Shown piece after piece: positions 33,081-38,812 of a DNA stretch of 38,812 nucleotides (positions are counted from its first letter, which is position 1; each line of letters opens with the position of its first letter). Source of the DNA: Akkermansiaceae bacterium. GTDB lineage: Bacteria > Verrucomicrobiota > Verrucomicrobiia > Verrucomicrobiales > Akkermansiaceae. The stretch spans positions 1-38,812 of the forward strand of contig JAFLSS010000014.1 of NCBI GenBank assembly GCA_022510805.1. Reading direction: 5' to 3'. The translations under genes were made by a program, and so were the position numbers. The notes under the pieces were generated by a model. It did no database searches and was not told the DNA's origin. It was given only the letters and a program-made list of their open reading frames with translations.

Positions 33081-34676
33081 ATGACAGCGGATATCCTGGT
33101 CATCGCCGCGTATTTTTGCGCCATCTTCGGCATCGGCCTCTACGCCGGGCGCAAGCAAGACAGCTTGGAGAGCTACGCTCTGGGCAACCGCAGCCTGCCG
33201 TGGTGGGCGATCTTGGCCTCCATCATCGCGGCGGAGATCAGCGCCGCCTCCTTCCTGGGCACCCCGGGGGAGGGTTTTGTGCTGCGCAACTACACGTATG
33301 TGCAGCTCGGCATCGGCACCCTGCTGGGGCGCATCATCGTGGGCAAGCTGTTTCTCAAGCCGTACTACCAGTACCGGGTCGTCTCCATCTACGAATACCT
33401 GGAGAAGCGCTTCGGCATGGCCACGCGCCGCTTCGCGAGCTTTGTCTTTCTCGTGTCGCGCGTGCTGGCCAGCGGGACACGCCTCTTTTTTGCAGGCATC
33501 CTGCTCGTTATTGCCTATACCTTCCTCACCGGCTCTGAGCACGCCACCGAGGGCGAGACCGTGGTGATCTACCTCGCGGCGCTCACGTTCATCACCATTG
33601 TCACCGCCATCTACACCACCCTCGGCGGGCTCAAGGCCGTGGTGTGGACAGACGTGCTGCAGGCCTCCATCTTGGCAGTCTCGGTGGTCACCACCATCAT
33701 CTTCCTCCTGCTGGGCATCATGGGGGAAGGCAGCCTGGCCGACGCGTGGCAAAGCATCTGCGCCACCATCTCCGACACCTCGCTCAACCCCTGCGGGCAT
33801 GAGCCGCTGCAGCCCTGGGACGTGGTGGATACGGGCATCTCCGCCACCCGCAGCTGGGCGGAGGACCTGCGCTATATCCTCGGCAGCGAATACACGCTCT
33901 GGTCCGCTTTCCTGGGCGCCACCTTCATCACCATGGCGACCATGGGCACCGACCAGGACATGGTGCAGCGCATGCTGGCCGCGCGCGACAGCCGCACCGG
34001 CTCACGCGCCGTCATCCTCTCGGGCGTGCTGGATATGCCCATCGTCCTCATCTTCCTCTCCTGCGGCATGCTCGTGTTTGTCTATTTTCAGAAGCACGGC
34101 ATCACCCCGCCGGAAAAAGCCATCGAGATCTTCCCCTACTTCATCATCCACTACCTGCCGGCAGGGCTGCGGGGGCTGCTGGTGGCCGCCCTGCTCGCCA
34201 CGGCCATGGGCTCACTCTCCACGGCGCTCAACGCCTTGGCCACCACGGCCACGCGCGATTGGTACCGCAGCGTGTTCCGGCCGCAGGCGAGTGACCGCGA
34301 GCTGCTGCGCGCCGCGCGGTGGTTCACCGTGGGATTCTCCGCGCTACTCATCCTTGTGGGCTCGGTGACGGCGTGGTACAGCGTCAAGGATCCCAGCATC
34401 CGCATCTTGCCCATCGCGCTGGGCATCTTCGGCTACACCTACGGCTCGCTGCTCGGTGTGTTCCTGCTGGGCATGCTCACGCGCCGCCGCGGCAGCGACT
34501 GCGGCAACATCATCGCCATGGTGAGCGGCTTTGTCGCCGTCATCACCCTCGAGCTGCTCTGCCGCCGCGGCGTCATCCCCCCCATCGCCTTCCCGTGGCG
34601 AGTCACCATTGGCACCATTGTCACCATGGGGGTGGGCCTGCTTTTCCCGACACCACAGCGGGACAGCGCGGCCTGA
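33081..34676 (+). CDS. Sodium:solute symporter family (SSS) protein
   Basis: This 531-residue protein has about 13 predicted membrane helices. The family marks of the sodium/solute symporter fold are A-A-E-I-S-A-A-S-F-L-G-T-P near residue 50-65, a G-I-G-T-L-L-G-R segment, R-R-F-A-S-F-V-F, T-A-I-Y-T-T-L-G-G-L-K-A-V-V-W-T-D near 175-190, and G-T-D-Q-D-M-V-Q-R near 290. The transported solute cannot be told from sequence; relatives carry sugars, sialic acid, proline or carboxylates. It starts 42 bases after pyrG, possibly sharing its transcript, and is followed 73 bases later by recJ with a separate promoter. Confidence 0.9.
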   Translation: MTADILVIAAYFCAIFGIGLYAGRKQDSLESYALGNRSLPWWAILASIIAAEISAASFLGTPGEGFVLRNYTYVQLGIGTLLGRIIVGKLFLKPYYQYRVVSIYEYLEKRFGMATRRFASFVFLVSRVLASGTRLFFAGILLVIAYTFLTGSEHATEGETVVIYLAALTFITIVTAIYTTLGGLKAVVWTDVLQASILAVSVVTTIIFLLLGIMGEGSLADAWQSICATISDTSLNPCGHEPLQPWDVVDTGISATRSWAEDLRYILGSEYTLWSAFLGATFITMATMGTDQDMVQRMLAARDSRTGSRAVILSGVLDMPIVLIFLSCGMLVFVYFQKHGITPPEKAIEIFPYFIIHYLPAGLRGLLVAALLATAMGSLSTALNALATTATRDWYRSVFRPQASDRELLRAARWFTVGFSALLILVGSVTAWYSVKDPSIRILPIALGIFGYTYGSLLGVFLLGMLTRRRGSDCGNIIAMVSGFVAVITLELLCRRGVIPPIAFPWRVTIGTIVTMGVGLLFPTPQRDSAA

Positions 34677-34714
34677 GGCGCGCGCCGCAGGCTGAGGCAC
34701 GGCGCGTGTTGGAC

Positions 34715-34743
34715 TTGACGCGGGCGCGCCTGCGTGGTAGAGT
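34715..34743 (+). promoter_or_regulatory. Promoter of recJ, giving a leaderless transcript
   Basis: TTGACG (34715-34720) and TAGAGT (34738-34743) are spaced exactly 17 bases. The recJ ATG begins at 34750, seven bases after the -10 ends. Transcription would start at or next to the A of the start codon. Confidence 0.58.
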
Positions 34744-34749
34744 TATGGC

Positions 34750-36468
34750 ATGAGTACGAAGTTCCATTGGGTTTTGCGCCCGATGAACGGAAGTGTAGAT
34801 TTCGGCGATGAGCTCAACGGGCAGTTGCCTCTGCTAATTCGCAAACTGATGGCCCAGAGGGGCATCGTGGGGCGAGAGAAGGCAGAGCGCTACCTGCACC
34901 CGCGATTATCTGACCTGGGAGACCCGTTCGTCATGGCGGAGATGCCTGCTGCGGTAGACCGCATTTTTCAAGCGATTGACAATGATGAAAGCATCTGCAT
35001 CTACGGAGATTACGATGTCGACGGCATCAGCTCCGTGACCCTGCTGCATGATATTCTCACCGCCTACAACGCGGAGGTGACCTGCTTCATCCCCGTGCGC
35101 ACGCAAGAGGGCTATGGCCTGAGTGAAGACGGCATCAACCACGCGCTGGCCAAGTGCCCCCGCAAGCCGCAGCTTCTCATCGCCGTGGACTGCGGCACCT
35201 CCTCTGTCGCAGAGGTGGACTACCTGAACAGCCTGGGGGTCGATGTCATCATCCTCGACCACCACGAGGGCGGCACCGGCGGGCGCCCGCGCGCCGTCGC
35301 TGTGGTGAATGCCAAGCTGGAGGAGCAGAGCGAGCTGACCTACCTGTGCAGCGCCGGCGTGGTGTTCAAGCTGGCGCACGCCCTGCTCAAGCGCCGCTGG
35401 CTGGAGGAGTTCGCCCTGCGGGATCACCTGGATATCGTGGCCGTGGCCACGGTGGCGGACATCGTGCCGCTGGTGCATGAGAACCGCATGCTCACCCGGC
35501 ACGGGCTGCGCATGGTCGGGCACCAGCAGGGCAATGTGGGGCTGCGCGCGCTGGCGGGGGTGACCAAGCTGCGCCTGCCGGCCTCTGCCAGCCATGTGTC
35601 CTTCCGCATCGGCCCCCGGCTGAATGCCGCCGGGCGCATGGACTCCCCACGCGATGCGCTGGAACTGCTGCTCACAGATGACAGCGAGCACGCCTCCAAG
35701 CTCGCGGCCGTGCTCGAGCACTTCAACAAGGCGCGCCAGAATGAGGAGGAAAAAATCCGCCGGGAGGCGATGGACATGCTCAAGGCCAACTTTGATCCCG
35801 CGCGCGACCGCGTCATCGTGCTCGGCTCGCGCAATTGGCACCCGGGCGTTGTCGGCATCGTGGCCTCGGTGCTCATGCGCCGCTACCACAAGCCGGCCTT
35901 CATCATCTCCATCGACGAGCAGGGGAATGGCAAAGGCTCCGGCCGCTCCATCCCCGGCATCTCGCTCGTGGAGGCCATCCATGCCTGCTCCGGCACCATC
36001 ATCGCCGGCGGCGGGCACGACATGGCGGCCGGGCTGGAGCTGCGCGAGGAGATGCTGGATGCCTTCCGCCGTGAGTTTGATGACTTCGTGCGCCGGCGCA
36101 CCTCCCCGGAGCAGCTCTCCCCCATGCTCAATATTGATGCTGAGGTCTCTTTCTCTGAGCTCTCTGTGGGGCTGCTGGACAGCTACGCCCTGCTCGAACC
36201 CTTCGGCAACGGCAACCCGCAGCCGGTCTTCATGAGCCGCAATGTCATGCTCAATGACGCCCCCCGGCACCTGCCCGGCAACCACCTGCGCCTCTGCCTC
36301 CGCCAAGGCCCCTATGAGCAGGATGCCATGTATTTTAACGCCGGGGACATCCGCCTCCCTGACCCGCCGTGGGACATCGCCTTCACCGTCGACCGCAACG
36401 TCTGGAAAGGCCGCGTCTACCTCTCCATGCTCATCCAGGACATCCGCCCCGCCCAGGCGGCAGAGTGA
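34750..36468 (+). CDS. recJ: Single-stranded-DNA-specific exonuclease RecJ
   Basis: This 572-residue DHH-superfamily nuclease degrades single-stranded DNA 5' to 3' in RecFOR recombination and mismatch repair. Motif I GDYDVDG is near residue 87-93, D-C-G near 148, the DHH motif in I-I-L-D-H-H-E at about 168-174, a D-I-V-A-V-A-T-V-A-D-I-V-P-L block near 228, and the DHHA1 C-terminal region with G-S-G-R-S-I-P-G-I near 400 and G-G-G-H-D-M-A-A-G near 420, then an OB-fold-like end. recO lies elsewhere in this window. ATG 34750 is supported by the W-V-L-R-P start common in RecJ. A nearby ATG at 34745 is out of frame. Confidence 0.95.
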   Translation: MSTKFHWVLRPMNGSVDFGDELNGQLPLLIRKLMAQRGIVGREKAERYLHPRLSDLGDPFVMAEMPAAVDRIFQAIDNDESICIYGDYDVDGISSVTLLHDILTAYNAEVTCFIPVRTQEGYGLSEDGINHALAKCPRKPQLLIAVDCGTSSVAEVDYLNSLGVDVIILDHHEGGTGGRPRAVAVVNAKLEEQSELTYLCSAGVVFKLAHALLKRRWLEEFALRDHLDIVAVATVADIVPLVHENRMLTRHGLRMVGHQQGNVGLRALAGVTKLRLPASASHVSFRIGPRLNAAGRMDSPRDALELLLTDDSEHASKLAAVLEHFNKARQNEEEKIRREAMDMLKANFDPARDRVIVLGSRNWHPGVVGIVASVLMRRYHKPAFIISIDEQGNGKGSGRSIPGISLVEAIHACSGTIIAGGGHDMAAGLELREEMLDAFRREFDDFVRRRTSPEQLSPMLNIDAEVSFSELSVGLLDSYALLEPFGNGNPQPVFMSRNVMLNDAPRHLPGNHLRLCLRQGPYEQDAMYFNAGDIRLPDPPWDIAFTVDRNVWKGRVYLSMLIQDIRPAQAAE

Positions 36469-36517
36469 GCCCCCCCTGCGCGAGCAGCCATGCCCACCCC
36501 ACCAGAGTCACCTGCCC

Positions 36518-37273
36518 ATGACGCAGCAAGAAGATGAGATCCGGCCGCTGAAAGGAGCTCCGCGCTATATCCGGCTCTCGCTCTCGTGGCTGGTGCTTCT
36601 CCCGCTCTCTGTCGTGATGGTCTGCGCGCTGCTGCTTCAGCTCAACCAGGACTCGACACAAATATGGAAGCCGGACTTTTGGCTGGAGGAGTCCGTGTGG
36701 TTCACCCTACTGGGCGCGGGCACCTTCACCGCGCTCACCATCTCGCGCATTGCCGCCACCATTCAGAACTACGTCTACGTGCTGGGGCATGAGCTCACCC
36801 ACGCCCTCGCGGCCATCACATGCGGCGGGCGGGTCTCGCGCATCAGCGTCAGCGCCGAGGGCGGGTTTGTGGATACCAATGTGGACAATATCTACGTCTC
36901 CCTCTCCCCGTATTGCGTGCCGCTGTGGATGGGGCTCTGGATGCTGGGAGTCTGGCTGGCAAACTGGTTCTTCCCCTTCCCTCAATGGAAGGCGTGGTTC
37001 TACGCCGGCTTCGGCTTTTGGTGGTGTTTCCACCTGTACTGGACCGCCAAGAACATCATCTCCATCGAGCAGCCGGACATGAAGGAGAACGGGCTGGTGT
37101 TCTCGCTGATGATCACCTTGATCCTCAATATCATCATCCTGCTGGTCGTGCTCTGCTGCTTCGGGGTCATCACCCCGGCCGGCTATGCGCAAAGCCTGTA
37201 CTCCGCCGCCCTGCAGATCTGGGAGTGCGCCTGCGCCCTGTACGGCTGGCTAGTCGAGCTCGCCACCCGCTGA
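36518..37273 (+). CDS. M50-like membrane zinc metallopeptidase, function unknown
   Basis: This 251-residue protein has several hydrophobic helices (about 22-42, 60-82, 126-147, 153-165, 190-216) and the zinc motif HELTH at 91-95 in V-L-G-H-E-L-T-H-A-L-A. A single HExxH in a short membrane protein with a following T-C-G-G-R-V segment fits the M50B-like group of site-2-protease relatives. A second metal ligand Asp is not certain in the later helices, so activity is unproven. It starts 49 bases after recJ on the same strand and is probably co-transcribed; I see no functional link to recJ. The Met at 36518 is preferred over long upstream frame extensions that lie in recJ. Confidence 0.75.
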   Translation: MTQQEDEIRPLKGAPRYIRLSLSWLVLLPLSVVMVCALLLQLNQDSTQIWKPDFWLEESVWFTLLGAGTFTALTISRIAATIQNYVYVLGHELTHALAAITCGGRVSRISVSAEGGFVDTNVDNIYVSLSPYCVPLWMGLWMLGVWLANWFFPFPQWKAWFYAGFGFWWCFHLYWTAKNIISIEQPDMKENGLVFSLMITLILNIIILLVVLCCFGVITPAGYAQSLYSAALQIWECACALYGWLVELATR

Positions 37274-37287
37274 CCCGCAGCTCTCCG

Positions 37288-37305
37288 CCCCCCGGGCGCG
37301 GGGGG
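37288..37305. terminator. Weak hairpin between convergent genes
   Basis: Six C (37288-37293) pair with six G (37300-37305) over a 6-base loop. It lies between the convergent stops at 37273 and 37328 and could act on both strands, but has no T run. Confidence 0.3.
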
Positions 37306-37327
37306 ATGAGCGAGGCGGCGGCGGGGC

Positions 37328-38542
37328 TTATTTCTCCGCCGCGGCTTTTTCCTCCGCCTTTTGCAGCGTATCCGCCATGCGGACCAGGCGCGCGCGGTAG
37401 TCCTCATTGGGGGACTCAGCGCAGGCTTCCATCTCCCGGCGCGTGGCATCCAGCGCCGTGTTGCCCTGCACACGCAGCGTCACATCCGCCTTGAGATCAA
37501 GCAGCACCTGCACCGCCAAATCCTGCCCCGTGCGCACGGCTGCAAAAAGAGCCGGCTCATGATTCTGCCAGCCATTCCGCACACGCGTAGGCATCTGCCG
37601 GGGCAGCAGGGCGCCCTCCACACACTCGCGCGCATCATTCCGCAGATTCACATCCAGCCCGCCGCGGCGCCACAGCACCGGCAGCAGCTGCAGCGCGTGC
37701 CGGTTCACCACCTCATAGGCCACACTGCGGCCGCTGTCGTTGTGCATGCGCACATCCAAGCCATTTTTGAAGAGGAACTTGGCCACCTCATACGCCATCA
37801 CCTCACCCTGGTGGCCGGGGTGATAATCCATGACCACCTTGGCCTTGCTCAAGGCCTCTCCGCGCTGCGCGGGGGAGCGGCGCCCGAGAGTCTTCATCGG
37901 CACCCCGCTAAACGGGTGGCACCCGTGGTTGTAGAGCACCATGCAGGGCTCAAGCGCGAGCAAGCTGTTGGCGCAGGGATCCGCCCCATTATCTATCAGC
38001 AGCTTAGCAAGCTCGAAATTCCCGGCGCTGCACGCCAGCTGCAGCGCTGAGTAACGCGCCGAGGACTTGGGATCCGGCACGCACACATTCAAGTCTGCCC
38101 CGGCGGCAATGAGCTGCCGCACCTTTTGAATCTCCCAGCTCCGCAGCTCTGCCGAGCTCGAGGCGGCGCCCCGCTTCCCATTCTTGAGCAAGATGGTGTG
38201 CAGCATCTTCACCAGCTCCTCCCCCTTCTCGCGCGCCTCTGCATCATCCAGCTCCGCCACAGGGATCAACTCCTTCACCTCCAGCCTCTTGCGCCACGGC
38301 AGATTCAGCAATTCCCGGCGCAGCCCGGGCTTGCCGCAGCGGTGCGCCGCCAGCAGCCATTTCCGCGCCGCGCTCTCATTCTTCTCCACTCCATCCCCCT
38401 GAGCATATGCTTGGTAGAGCTTGTAGCACACCTCGCCATCCTTTTTGGGCGTGTTGTATAAGGCATCAAATTCCTCACCGGAGAGACCCAGCGCCACACC
38501 GGCAACCGCCACGAGAAACAAAGCAAGAGAGATGATTTTCAT
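37328..38542 (-). CDS. Ankyrin-repeat protein, exported
   Basis: This 404-residue protein starts with a signal-peptide-like helix (MKIISLALFLVAVAGVALGL), suggesting export. The first part (about 25-110) is helical and Sel1-like, with Y-N-T-P-K-K-D-G-E-V-C-Y-K-L-Y-Q-A-Y-A-Q-G. Ankyrin repeats follow: Y-S-A-L-Q-L-A-C-S-A-G-N-F-E-L-A-K-L-L-I-D-N-G-A-D near 165-190, and later A-L-F-A-A-V-R-T-G-Q-D-L-A-V-Q-V-L-L-D-L-K-A-D near 335-360, ending in a charged tail. These are protein-interaction modules; the target is unknown. GTG 38548 is an alternative start, but ATG 38542 fits the signal peptide. The gene is divergent from the tRNA. Confidence 0.82.
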   Translation of the reverse strand: MKIISLALFLVAVAGVALGLSGEEFDALYNTPKKDGEVCYKLYQAYAQGDGVEKNESAARKWLLAAHRCGKPGLRRELLNLPWRKRLEVKELIPVAELDDAEAREKGEELVKMLHTILLKNGKRGAASSSAELRSWEIQKVRQLIAAGADLNVCVPDPKSSARYSALQLACSAGNFELAKLLIDNGADPCANSLLALEPCMVLYNHGCHPFSGVPMKTLGRRSPAQRGEALSKAKVVMDYHPGHQGEVMAYEVAKFLFKNGLDVRMHNDSGRSVAYEVVNRHALQLLPVLWRRGGLDVNLRNDARECVEGALLPRQMPTRVRNGWQNHEPALFAAVRTGQDLAVQVLLDLKADVTLRVQGNTALDATRREMEACAESPNEDYRARLVRMADTLQKAEEKAAAEK

Positions 38543-38678
38543 ACGCACGTTTATCTATATGATGCATGCGCGGCGCGCGCTGTTCAATTTTTTTTTAGAA
38601 AGAACGCATCTTTTGTCTCCGGCAGCGCCCGCCGCCTCCCGATTTTTCAAAATTTTTCTCTTTTTTTACAAATAGGCC

Positions 38679-38706
38679 TTGACTCGCCTGCAAAATTTGC
38701 TATACT
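38679..38706 (+). promoter_or_regulatory. Promoter of the tRNA-Glu gene
   Basis: TTGACT (38679-38684) and TATACT (38701-38706) are 16 bases apart, close to consensus. Transcription would start near 38713, about 47 bases before the tRNA 5' end. The rest of 38549-38678 is T-rich and shows no gene. Confidence 0.7.
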
Positions 38707-38759
38707 GTGCCTGCTGACTCGCCCCGCCAAGGCGCGCGAGAGATAAGCAAAGCATCAAT

Positions 38760-38812
38760 GTCCCCATCGTCTAGGGGTTAGGACATATGATTCTCAGTCA
38801 TAGAACCGCGGT
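38760..38812 (+). tRNA. tRNA-Glu (anticodon CTC), 5' part
   Basis: The first 53 bases of a tRNA are present: acceptor strand GTCCCCA, a D arm (GTC ... GAC) and a perfect 5-bp anticodon stem TATGA/TCATA around loop TTCTCAG. This places CTC at the anticodon, reading GAG (Glu). The T arm and 3' acceptor strand lie beyond the window. The GTCCCC acceptor start is the usual tRNA-Glu sequence. Confidence 0.9.

Noticed and set aside
34906..36306. A 466-codon minus-strand frame opposite recJ
   Set aside because: Its composition is repetitive His/Gly/Ala/Val/Arg; recJ with DHH motifs is clearly the real gene.

Overview
This is a GC-rich chromosomal window that looks like a member of the Verrucomicrobiota, plausibly near the Akkermansiaceae. 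The clues are a 51-residue "small basic protein" of a family I know from Verrucomicrobiota and Chlamydiae, a very large autotransporter of the kind common in Akkermansia-like genomes, many genes without a Shine-Dalgarno sequence, and the general mix of housekeeping genes. Genus-level placement is inference.

Left part (1-5530): the 3' end of argC, a sigma-54 response regulator of the NtrC class, xseB overlapping dxs, recO, and a CysJ-like FAD/NADPH reductase that lacks the flavodoxin domain and has its own promoter. Next, between two strong hairpins (5561-5598 and 10103-10142), lies an island of podovirus-like virion genes (5618-10046). On the minus strand it has a possible small-terminase-like protein and a T7 gp11-like tail tubular protein. 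On the plus strand it has an unknown protein, a short portal-linked protein, a T7-type portal, a Bbp19-like protein and a scaffold-like protein. All frames are open, but no capsid, large terminase, integrase or lysis gene is present.

Middle part (10180-24300): on the minus strand, pyrF-thyA-folA is followed by an inner-membrane-anchored transglutaminase-like protein with a Pro-Glu repeat spacer. Then come a 1511-residue autotransporter under its own promoter, clpP-clpX-tsaD, a winged-helix protein with a nuclease-like but apparently degenerate domain, and a DUF3592-like membrane protein with a histone-H1-like tail.

Right part (24400-38812): the small basic protein gene, a 23S rRNA pseudouridine synthase with a long RG-rich tail, a Sel1-repeat protein, signal peptidase I, a squalene/phytoene synthase, a lipoprotein, a divergent ROK-like regulator with a palindrome over its own promoter, pyrG, a sodium:solute symporter, recJ (apparently leaderless), an M50-like membrane metallopeptidase, an ankyrin-repeat protein, and the first 53 bases of a tRNA-Glu(CTC) cut by the window end.

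Most genes are ordinary housekeeping functions. The parts most worth a second look are the capsid-less phage virion island, the ROK-like regulator's promoter/operator, the degenerate nuclease-like protein, and three proteins with unusual low-complexity appendages. No CRISPR array, insertion sequence, rRNA or integrase was seen. No gene-free stretch exceeds 300 bases; the largest gaps (19267-19490, 24295-24507, 31230-31424, 38549-38759) hold the promoters and terminators listed.
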